The position numbers and the translations under genes are program-made. Below, piece by piece: positions 45,953-53,364 of a stretch of DNA of 64,000 nt (within the stretch, counting starts at the first letter, position 1; the number at the start of each line of letters is the position of its first letter). Source of the DNA: a virus; the IMG/VR virus record IMGVR_UViG_3300028800_000060, positions 111,699 through 175,698 of that record. One strand, 5' to 3'. The notes under the pieces were generated by a model. That model was not told where the DNA came from. It searched no databases and was given only the letters and a program-made list of their open reading frames with translations.

Positions 45953-46009
45953 GTAATGAAGTCCTCAGTAATATGAGGCTTTAACAACAATTTAGAAAGG
46001 ATCTAAAAT

Positions 46010-46324
46010 ATGTTTCAGTTTCATATTAAAGCGTACGGCCTTAAAGGCGATGGTAGTGGAGTAACAGGAAATTATCCATATCAATTAATTTTGAGAGTGG
46101 TTGGTGTTTCCGAAGCATCTCCAAAAAATGTATGGTTAAATGATTACGATACAGTTGCGCATGCTAAGACTGATGCGGCTACTGTATTTACCAGTGCAGG
46201 TGCTGCTGGCGTAACATGGACCGATAGTGGTAGCCCAGTCGTGGAAAGTTTAAGCAGTATTTTCACTCCCACATGGGGAACTGGTAGCATCACATTAGGA
46301 ACAAACGTGTACGTACCTGACTAA
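46010..46324 (+). CDS. Probable small virion protein
   Basis: This 104-residue protein is beta-rich (FQFHIKAYGLKGDGSG, QLILRVVGVSEASP) with a late-type core upstream and a terminator downstream. It resembles small decoration or fibre-associated proteins in composition (Gly, Ser, Thr, Val). Virion location is inference. Confidence 0.55.
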   Translation: MFQFHIKAYGLKGDGSGVTGNYPYQLILRVVGVSEASPKNVWLNDYDTVAHAKTDAATVFTSAGAAGVTWTDSGSPVVESLSSIFTPTWGTGSITLGTNVYVPD

Positions 46325-46348
46325 ACTCTAGTTTAGAGAAAAAACTAC

Positions 46349-46382
46349 AAGGGCTACTGGAGAAATCTGGTAGCCCTTTTGT
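46349..46382 (+). terminator. Rho-independent terminator
   Basis: AAGGGCTAC (46349-46357) pairs with GTAGCCCTT (46370-46378) and runs into TTTTG. A perfect palindrome CTAAACTCTAGTTTAG lies just before (46321-46336). Confidence 0.8.
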
Positions 46383-46396
46383 ATTTGGATGTGTGT

Positions 46397-46576
46397 ATGG
46401 GAAACAATGTCAAACATTTTTATTTGCCATTATGGATTCATTGGGGTATTTCATTCTTGCCAAAGAATTCGATTGAAAAAATTCGTCAATTACGACCTGA
46501 TTTATTTGAACCAAACTCACCTTATAGAATAATTAAATTATTTGATGGAAGATTGTGGATCACCTGGCTCAAGTAA
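46397..46576 (+). CDS. Small hypothetical protein
   Basis: This 59-residue protein starts at ATG 46397; an in-frame TTG at 46379 lies in the terminator. Tryptophan-rich and basic (LWIHWGISFLPKNSIEKI). It converges on and overlaps the end of the minus-strand gene at 46538. Confidence 0.45.
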   Translation: MGNNVKHFYLPLWIHWGISFLPKNSIEKIRQLRPDLFEPNSPYRIIKLFDGRLWITWLK

Positions 46577-47026
46577 AGATTCACAATAAACCCAAATAGC
46601 TGCGAAATTTTTAGATCCAGAACTGCCATTATTAAATATTTGATATTCGTATTCGGTAGCTTCAATATCGTTTGTGGTGAAACGCTTACCTTGAAGGGGA
46701 CCATTTATACAAAGATATTTTTTGTTTTTGGTAATATACGTACTAATTTGTAGTCCCGTACCTTTACATTTCACGCAAGGACCAAAATCGGTTTGAGCAA
46801 AGAAAAGTTTTTGAATTGCAACTGAATTTAAATCGGGATATTTCTTGGCGAATATGTCATACTTCTCTGAACACATACAGTTATTGTGATCCTGTAAAAC
46901 GTGACTACCATACTTGATGAGTGGGTTATACTCTTCAAAACACCAACATTCATGTTCTTTTTTAATTGTTGTGGTTTTGAGAAAAGGAGTTTCTTTTACT
47001 GTGGTTGAAATTATTTTGGAAGTCAT
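46538..47026 (-). CDS. Hypothetical protein with CxxC motif
   Basis: This 162-residue minus-strand protein has eight cysteines, including HECWCFEEY, NNCMCSE and PCVKCKGTG; the last resembles a DnaJ-type zinc half site. Mainly polar. It is coupled to the upstream membrane-protein gene by a four-base overlap. Function unknown. Confidence 0.6.
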   Translation of the reverse strand: MTSKIISTTVKETPFLKTTTIKKEHECWCFEEYNPLIKYGSHVLQDHNNCMCSEKYDIFAKKYPDLNSVAIQKLFFAQTDFGPCVKCKGTGLQISTYITKNKKYLCINGPLQGKRFTTNDIEATEYEYQIFNNGSSGSKNFAAIWVYCESLLEPGDPQSSIK

Positions 47027-47388
47027 ATCATTTTGCCCGAAAACGACAAAAATAATCTTTCCGCATCTTCATCAAGGCCAATACTCTTATATTTCTGGCA
47101 GGCCAAATCAATTAATTCGGCCTGAATTTCTGGAAATAAAGAAACAGAAGGAGATGTTCCAATTTCTTCCAATTGTTTGGCTTGGGTGAGAATTTCTATA
47201 TAATTTTTCTGGTCTTCATATTTTAGATAAACAGAAGATTTACCTAATGTATACCACATGAATGACGATGAGAGAAATGCACCCAAAAAAGCCCAAACTG
47301 GGCCATGCAAACAAAATGAAAAAGCGACGGCAATTATTGCGAGAATAATAAAAGACAAAACCGTTGGTTTAAATTTTACCATATTCAT
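47023..47388 (-). CDS. Two-helix membrane protein
   Basis: This 121-residue minus-strand protein has two hydrophobic helices (LSFIILAIIAVAFSFCL and VWAFLGAFLSSSFMWY) and a soluble helical tail. The hairpin-plus-tail layout recalls inner-membrane regulators or superinfection proteins. No family assigned. Confidence 0.6.
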   Translation of the reverse strand: MNMVKFKPTVLSFIILAIIAVAFSFCLHGPVWAFLGAFLSSSFMWYTLGKSSVYLKYEDQKNYIEILTQAKQLEEIGTSPSVSLFPEIQAELIDLACQKYKSIGLDEDAERLFLSFSGKMI

Positions 47389-47669
47389 TCCAGTTCCAAT
47401 TTTTTCTCAATTTCATATAAAAGAAGGTCATGATACCGTTCTAGAGAAACATCATGCTGAAATAACAGAGAATCTAATTTTTCATTAAAAGAATTAATCT
47501 GTTCCTCAGTGAGTTCATCCGGATCATACGTAGCATATAATGCGGCAACCTGTTCAAGTAAAAGTTTTTCTGCAAACGTTGTCATAATTTTATTCTCGTT
47601 CTTTGGTAGTTTTATGGTATTTTTCTTTCGAAGAAGTTTTGCTTTTCTGTGTCGTTGTTGGCGTGACAT
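47385..47669 (-). CDS. Small helical hypothetical protein
   Basis: This 94-residue minus-strand protein starts at ATG 47669; a GTG at 47693 or ATG 47585 are other options. A basic start (RQQRHRKAKLLRKKN) is followed by an acidic helical part (DPDELTEEQINSFNEKL). It heads the minus-strand run opposite to the gp14 gene. Confidence 0.5.
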   Translation of the reverse strand: MSRQQRHRKAKLLRKKNTIKLPKNENKIMTTFAEKLLLEQVAALYATYDPDELTEEQINSFNEKLDSLLFQHDVSLERYHDLLLYEIEKKLELE

Positions 47670-47716
47670 TTTAGTACTACTACAGTTTGACACATTTTAA
47701 AGAAAATGTCAAGTAC

Positions 47717-47722
47717 TAAATA
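47717..47722 (+). promoter_or_regulatory. T4-type late promoter core (TAAATA)
   Basis: CTAAATA lies 12 bases before the gp14 ATG, in the divergent gap. Confidence 0.5.
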
Positions 47723-47734
47723 TGGATAGAAAGT

Positions 47735-48724
47735 ATGCTAAATTCTAATTTTAACTTCACAACCCGATATACCGAGCAAGATCTTGTGGAAAGATTAATT
47801 ATCGAATCTATCCAAATATATGGTATGGATGTAACTTTTTGCCCTAAGACTATAGTAGATTATGATGCTCTATTGGGTGAAGACGTGCAAAAAGCCTTTA
47901 GAGATGCTTTTATTATCGAAAGCTATTTTGAAAATGTTGATGGCTTTATGGGTGATAAAAATTTCTTAAATAAACTGGGTTTAAATATCGATAAACAGGC
48001 AACATTTATTATAGCAAAACGCCGGTTTGATGAAGTAATTTTGGGATTAAATTGGCGAGATTTTTGGAAAGAAACAAATTCGTATGCGATTAATGATGCC
48101 GTTCATTATCATGGTACGGTTTACATTAATATTTCCCCAGTAGTTTCATTTTCGTTGCAATTAACGAATGTAACTGGTTCTTTTAACCTATATGACCCCG
48201 TAATGGGTGTTACCAGTGGAGCAACTGGTATGGTTAATAGTTTTGACCCCACAACGAAAATTTTAATCTTAACAAATATGGTTGGCGCATTTCAGTCTAA
48301 TGAGATTATTAATGATACAAATACGGATCCTTTAAATACCGCAACAGGACAAATAACAACGATTATATCCGGAACAAATATTGCTCCACCAACTGATACG
48401 GTACATTGGAAAGTAATGCAACAAGTGCGTCCTAAAGAAGGTGATTTAATCTATCTTCCTCTTACAGGTGATATTTTTGAGATTTTATTTGCCGAGCATG
48501 AAGAAGTATTTTACCAATTAGGAAAAATATATGTTTGGAAATTAACTTGCGAGAAATTCCGGTTTTCACATGAAGAATTTGCCACGGGTGTTTCTGATAT
48601 CGATGATATTGCGGCCGAATTAGAAAATGATGGAAGTATTAATAATGATCCACTTGCTGATAATCAAGTAATTGATAGAAAAATAGAAAACTTTTTAAAT
48701 TTGGATCCAAATTCCCCATTCTAA
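47735..48724 (+). CDS. gp14: Neck protein gp14
   Basis: This 329-residue protein matches T4 gp14 (256 residues) at both ends: YGMDVTFCPKTIVDYDALLGED, YFENVDGFMGD and FIIAKRRFDE near the start, and VWKLTCEKFRFSHEEF with an acidic tail at the end. An insert of about 80 residues in the middle (LTNVTGSFNLYDPVMGVTSG) looks like a small beta domain. Gp14 forms the neck with gp13, whose gene is 22 kb upstream. Confidence 0.85.
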   Translation: MLNSNFNFTTRYTEQDLVERLIIESIQIYGMDVTFCPKTIVDYDALLGEDVQKAFRDAFIIESYFENVDGFMGDKNFLNKLGLNIDKQATFIIAKRRFDEVILGLNWRDFWKETNSYAINDAVHYHGTVYINISPVVSFSLQLTNVTGSFNLYDPVMGVTSGATGMVNSFDPTTKILILTNMVGAFQSNEIINDTNTDPLNTATGQITTIISGTNIAPPTDTVHWKVMQQVRPKEGDLIYLPLTGDIFEILFAEHEEVFYQLGKIYVWKLTCEKFRFSHEEFATGVSDIDDIAAELENDGSINNDPLADNQVIDRKIENFLNLDPNSPF

Positions 48725-48733
48725 AGGACATAT

Positions 48734-49477
48734 ATGTTAGGAAATCCTCCCTTCAATTTTCATACAATCGAAAAAATAACTACCGCATTTGGGTATATGT
48801 TTGAGAATATCACGCTCCAACGGTTTGATCCAGAAACTTCAGCGATAAAAAGTATTAAGGTACCAATATCTCAAGCGGCCAAAGAGAAATGGGTTGTTCG
48901 TGATTTGGAAGATCCAAATGCTGGAGATGAATCACGGCAAAGACACGTTCAAATTGTACTTCCTAGAATGGGATATGATCTTGTTGATATGCGCTATGAT
49001 TCCCATCGTAAATTAAATACTGTTAATTACCGTGTTGCTCCATCTGGAAATGGACCATCTGCGAGAGTACAGTTAAATCCTGTTCCGTACATATACGTTT
49101 TTTCTCTTTATTTACAAACACGCACATTAGGTGATGCTTATGCTATTGTAGAACAAGTTTTATCATTTTTCAGACCAGATTATGTAGTACCAATCATTGA
49201 TATTCCAGAAATGAATTTGAAACGCGATATTATTTTTACTTTAACGAGTCATTCACATACCGATTCATACGATGGTTCTTTTTTAGATAAACGTGTCATT
49301 GAATGGCAATTTAATTTTGAAGCCCAGGGACACATTTATCCTCCCATTAAAGAAAAACCAGTCGTCACACAAGCTACAATTACAGATGGTATTGGTGATA
49401 CTATAGTTACCGTAGTTGCCAGTCCAAATACAGCTAATATTGATGAACCCTATGATATCATAATTACGGAAGCATAA
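48734..49477 (+). CDS. gp15: Tail sheath stabiliser gp15
   Basis: This 247-residue protein (272 in T4) has the family pattern YIYVFSLYLQTRTLGDAYAI, VEQVLSFFRPDY and DIPEMNLKRDIIF. Gp15 caps the tail tube and sheath and joins them to the neck. AAAGGACAT precedes the ATG. Confidence 0.9.
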   Translation: MLGNPPFNFHTIEKITTAFGYMFENITLQRFDPETSAIKSIKVPISQAAKEKWVVRDLEDPNAGDESRQRHVQIVLPRMGYDLVDMRYDSHRKLNTVNYRVAPSGNGPSARVQLNPVPYIYVFSLYLQTRTLGDAYAIVEQVLSFFRPDYVVPIIDIPEMNLKRDIIFTLTSHSHTDSYDGSFLDKRVIEWQFNFEAQGHIYPPIKEKPVVTQATITDGIGDTIVTVVASPNTANIDEPYDIIITEA

Positions 49478-49480
49478 ATA
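49474..49480 (+). promoter_or_regulatory. T4-type late promoter core (ATAAATA)
   Basis: It overlaps the gp15 stop and ends 6 bases before the gp16 ATG. Confidence 0.55.
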
Positions 49481-49486
49481 ATTTAC

Positions 49487-50050
49487 ATGGCACAAGGAAA
49501 AAGAGGAAGACCTCCTAAAAAACCAGTAGCGCAGAAAATTAGTAGCGCATTAGATATAGCACAGGAAGAAATTAATTCTCTTATTCCTATAGAGGAACAA
49601 AATTCTCTCGTACCTGCGGTGATATCTCCGGAAGTAATTGTTCAAGAAGCACCGAAAATTTCTAAAGATGTTAGAGATGATTATGATTTTGCCCGAACGA
49701 ATTTATATAATTTGTTGGCACAAGGTAATACTTTATTGGATGGTATTGCAGGTTTAGCAAATGATAGTGATTCTGCTAGAACTTACGAAGTTGCTGGTAA
49801 TCTTTTAAAGACTCTTTTTGAGGGAACAAGAGAATTGATGACCTTACAAAAGGATATTCGTGACGTTGAAAAGAAATCTATTGGCGCGGGATCAGAAAAT
49901 AATTCCACACCCGTAAATATAGAACATGCAAATGATGTGACCAACAATACCATGGTATTTGAAGGTAGTACTTTAGATATGCTCGATATTATGAATGAAT
50001 TAAAGCGGAAAAAACAGGAAGTTTTAACAGAAAAAGAACACGGTAATTAA
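49487..50050 (+). CDS. gp16: Terminase small subunit gp16
   Basis: This 187-residue protein (164 in T4) has a basic start (GKRGRPPKKP), then the family core DDYDFARTNLYNLLAQGNTL and YEVAGNLLKTLFEGTRELM, which forms the oligomeric coiled-coil ring. It regulates DNA packaging by gp17. An acidic-basic tail follows. Confidence 0.85.
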   Translation: MAQGKRGRPPKKPVAQKISSALDIAQEEINSLIPIEEQNSLVPAVISPEVIVQEAPKISKDVRDDYDFARTNLYNLLAQGNTLLDGIAGLANDSDSARTYEVAGNLLKTLFEGTRELMTLQKDIRDVEKKSIGAGSENNSTPVNIEHANDVTNNTMVFEGSTLDMLDIMNELKRKKQEVLTEKEHGN

Positions 50051-50051
50051 T

Positions 50052-51545
50052 ATGAACCCAAATACAGCAGTATTTCCGACTAGTGTTGCCACGGACTTAA
50101 TTTTGCATGTTACGAGTGACAATGCATTTTCTCCACTAGCATCTACTATCAATAATTCAGTACAAAGTATTCCCTTTGTCACAAATTCAGTTTTTACACT
50201 TCCTTGTCTAATTGCTCTCGAAAATGAAGTTATTTTGGCTGAAGGACCTATTGTTGGAATTAACATTACTAATTGTCAACGGGGTTTTATTGGTACTCCA
50301 GCAGGACATAATAGTGGTATTGTTGGATATCAATACATTTTCGCGTATGATATCAACCAAATAACTTCGGAAATTAAAGCGATTGAAAATGCTTTAGGCG
50401 CGAGTTTGTCTAATGTGCCCGGTAAAATAGTGGGTGGAGATTTAAGTGGGTCTTTACCTAATCCACAAGTAGCATTTGTTGGAAGCGGTGCCGTTTCTTC
50501 TACTGCTATTGTTAATGCTGTGGCAAATTCACATGCACAAAATACGGATACGGGAACAAATAACGCGACATTTCAAATTGGCACGGGTGGACCAAAAATA
50601 AAAGATGTTGGGACCGCTTTGCAAATAAGAAATTCGGCTGACTCTGATTTTACTAATATCGATGTTGCTGTTATAAGCACATCTGTTAATTTAGGTGGAG
50701 ATCTTACTAATAATTTACCAAATCCTACTTTAGCACCTAGTGGTGTTGCAGCCGGAACTTATGGAGATTCTACCCATGTAGGTTCTTTCACTGTTGATGC
50801 CAAAGGCAGAATTACAACGGCATCTGGTGTTACAATTACAGGAGCAGCACCCGGTGGTTCTGCTGGAGGAGATTTAGCAGGATCGTATCCAAATCCTACT
50901 TTAGCACCTAGTGGTGTTGCAGCCGGAACTTATGGAGATGCCACTCACGTAGGATCCTTTGCTGTTGATGCTAAAGGAAGAATTACATCGGCATCTGGTA
51001 TTTTGGTTACTTTCGGAACTGCAAGTGGAGATTTAACAGGTTCTTTTCCTAACCCAACAGTTGCTACAGTGGGTGGAGTATCTGCTAGTAATATTGCAAC
51101 TGCTGCCGCAGAAACATTAGCAGCTACCAGTGTAAATACTGTGAGTACTATTGTCGAGCGAGATGGAAATGGTGATTTTTCTTCTAGACGTATAACCTGT
51201 AGAATTTTGGCGGGAGGATCGACACCAACAAGATCCTTAGGCGCCGGAGCGGGTACGGGCCCTTCTTCATCTATAACAGGAACAGATATGGCAGGATCAA
51301 TTACAGTAACAACAGGTTCTGCACCAGCTACAGCATCAACAATTGTTACTATAACTTTCAATTCAGCTTTGGCCTCGGCACCAAATTCCGTAATATTGAC
51401 CCCCGGAAATGCTGCTACGGCTGCATTAACAACAAATGCCGCATTCGTTACGAGTTTGGGTACTGGTGGATTTAGTTTAACTTCAAATGCTGTGGCTTTA
51501 GGAGCAACAACAACCTATATTTGGTACTTCGTTGTTATAGGATAA
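50052..51545 (+). CDS. Fibre-like repeat protein between gp16 and gp17
   Basis: This 497-residue protein is inserted between the two terminase genes, an unusual place. It carries two near-identical units (PNPTLAPSGVAAGTYGD, HVGSFTVDAKGRITTASGV) plus shorter GGDLTGSxPNPT motifs, known from phage fibres and surface proteins. Its C-terminus is a beta-rich domain ending in TYIWYFVVIG, likely a tip. The repeat shares 51 identical bases at 50718 and 50889. Probably a tail or head fibre. Confidence 0.7.
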   Translation: MNPNTAVFPTSVATDLILHVTSDNAFSPLASTINNSVQSIPFVTNSVFTLPCLIALENEVILAEGPIVGINITNCQRGFIGTPAGHNSGIVGYQYIFAYDINQITSEIKAIENALGASLSNVPGKIVGGDLSGSLPNPQVAFVGSGAVSSTAIVNAVANSHAQNTDTGTNNATFQIGTGGPKIKDVGTALQIRNSADSDFTNIDVAVISTSVNLGGDLTNNLPNPTLAPSGVAAGTYGDSTHVGSFTVDAKGRITTASGVTITGAAPGGSAGGDLAGSYPNPTLAPSGVAAGTYGDATHVGSFAVDAKGRITSASGILVTFGTASGDLTGSFPNPTVATVGGVSASNIATAAAETLAATSVNTVSTIVERDGNGDFSSRRITCRILAGGSTPTRSLGAGAGTGPSSSITGTDMAGSITVTTGSAPATASTIVTITFNSALASAPNSVILTPGNAATAALTTNAAFVTSLGTGGFSLTSNAVALGATTTYIWYFVVIG

Positions 51546-51546
51546 T

Positions 51547-53283
51547 ATGAGTTCTTATCTTGGTAATCCATCTTTAAAAGATCAGAATGTTAAGGTTCAA
51601 TGGACCAATCAGCGTTTTACGGAATTCCATAAATGCGCCGAGGATCCAGTTTACTTTATCACAAAATATATACAGGTCGTTACAATCGACGAAGGTGTAA
51701 CTGATTTTAAATTATGGAAATTCCAGGCAAATTTAATTAAAACGGTACATGGAAATCGTTTCGTAATCACAGTAATGCCTAGGCAGAGTGGTAAAAGTAC
51801 CACTATGATTGCATACTTCTTGCATTATCTTCTTTTTAATAAACATAAGAAGATTGGTATACTTGCTAATAAAAGAGATACTGCTGTTGAATTGCTTTCA
51901 AGGCTCCAACTCGCATTTGAATTGTTGCCTATGTGGCTTCAACAAGGTGTTAAGGTATGGAATAAAACTAGAATTGAACTCGAAAATGGATGCGTTATTT
52001 CTGCTCACGCAACATCAGGCGCATCTGTCCGCGGTCAAACATTCAATATCATTTTCTTAGACGAATTTGCGCACATTGATCCAAAATTAGCTGATAAATT
52101 TTGGACTTCTACATATCCTGTTATTTCACAGGGGAAAACATCTAAAGTTATTATTGTTTCTACTCCAAATGGAATGAATCTTTTTTATGAATTATGGCAA
52201 AAAGCAAATCTGGAAAATTCGCATAAAGATTGGAATCAATTTATTCCACTCGAAGTGCATTACACTGAAGTTCCTGGTAGAGAAGATCCAGAATGGGCAA
52301 AGAAAACAATTTCAATCATCGGCCAGGACCGTTTTGACCAAGAATTTGGTTGTGAATTCTTAGGATCTGGTGCTACATTAATTAGTGGTAGAATTTTGAA
52401 AATAATGCCAGTTTTTCCACCAAAATATTCTCAAAATGGTTTAGATGTATATAAAGATCCCGAACGTACTCAAAATGAACCGAAAATTTATGTCATTGCA
52501 GTTGATACGGCAAGAGGTAAGCAATTAGATTATTCTGCATTTGCCGTTATTGATGTAACTAATTCTCCATATGAGGTTGTTGCTAAATATCGGAGTAATA
52601 CTATTCCTCCCGTGTTGTATGCCGATGCTATTGTTCCTGTGGCAAAACGATATAATAATGCTTTTATTTTAATTGAAATGGATGGTCCTGGTTATCAAGT
52701 TGCTGATGACCTTCATCATATTCATGAATACCCAAATATTCTTTACGTTGCAACAAAAGGACGTTCAGGTCAGATTCTTGCTACAGGTTTTGGTAATACA
52801 GGAAAAAATGTTCAGCGTGGCGTTAAAATGAGTACTCCTGTTCGCCGTGTAGGATGTGCGAATTTAAAAACTTTGGTGGAAACACAAAGATTATTAATAC
52901 ACGATAATGATATTAAATTGGAATTACAGGCCTTTGAATTAAAAGGAGATAAATATCAAGCTTCAGAAGGCCATCATGATGATCTTGTAATGTGTCTTGT
53001 TTCCTTTTGTTGGTTAACGACACAAAAACATTTTAGAGACATGGTGGACGCGGCAGTACGAGAAGATTTACGAGATACATATGCTCCAAATTTTGATCAT
53101 GATTTAACCCCATATGGATGGATAGAAACTCATCAGGATGTTGAAGAAGTTATTTTTACTGAAAAAGATATTTGGAAAAGTGCTCAGAGTGATGTTTGGG
53201 AAAAATTTGCAGAGCAAGAAAGATATAGAGCTTCGATTGACATGGACCGTTTGAAACGTTTGGAAAAAGTTGGTTGGGGTTAA
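51547..53283 (+). CDS. gp17: Terminase large subunit gp17
   Basis: This 578-residue protein (610 in T4) has Walker A PRQSGKST (78-85), Walker B IIFLDE (Asp172-Glu173), coupling motif VSTPNG and the nuclease domain with VDTARG (Asp320) and GHHDDLV. It is the ATP-driven packaging motor and headful nuclease. It starts one base after the fibre-like gene. Confidence 0.95.
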   Translation: MSSYLGNPSLKDQNVKVQWTNQRFTEFHKCAEDPVYFITKYIQVVTIDEGVTDFKLWKFQANLIKTVHGNRFVITVMPRQSGKSTTMIAYFLHYLLFNKHKKIGILANKRDTAVELLSRLQLAFELLPMWLQQGVKVWNKTRIELENGCVISAHATSGASVRGQTFNIIFLDEFAHIDPKLADKFWTSTYPVISQGKTSKVIIVSTPNGMNLFYELWQKANLENSHKDWNQFIPLEVHYTEVPGREDPEWAKKTISIIGQDRFDQEFGCEFLGSGATLISGRILKIMPVFPPKYSQNGLDVYKDPERTQNEPKIYVIAVDTARGKQLDYSAFAVIDVTNSPYEVVAKYRSNTIPPVLYADAIVPVAKRYNNAFILIEMDGPGYQVADDLHHIHEYPNILYVATKGRSGQILATGFGNTGKNVQRGVKMSTPVRRVGCANLKTLVETQRLLIHDNDIKLELQAFELKGDKYQASEGHHDDLVMCLVSFCWLTTQKHFRDMVDAAVREDLRDTYAPNFDHDLTPYGWIETHQDVEEVIFTEKDIWKSAQSDVWEKFAEQERYRASIDMDRLKRLEKVGWG

Positions 53284-53296
53284 AACTTCAAAAACA

Positions 53297-53303
53297 ATAA
53301 ATA
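53297..53303 (+). promoter_or_regulatory. T4-type late promoter core (ATAAATA)
   Basis: It lies 61 bases before the sheath ATG, whose own AAGGAG site is at 53351. A conventional leader is expected here. Confidence 0.5.
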
Positions 53304-53364
53304 TCTTTCGAAGTGATAATTAAAAAATAATCGTCAAGATTATAGAAAATAAGGAGATACATAG

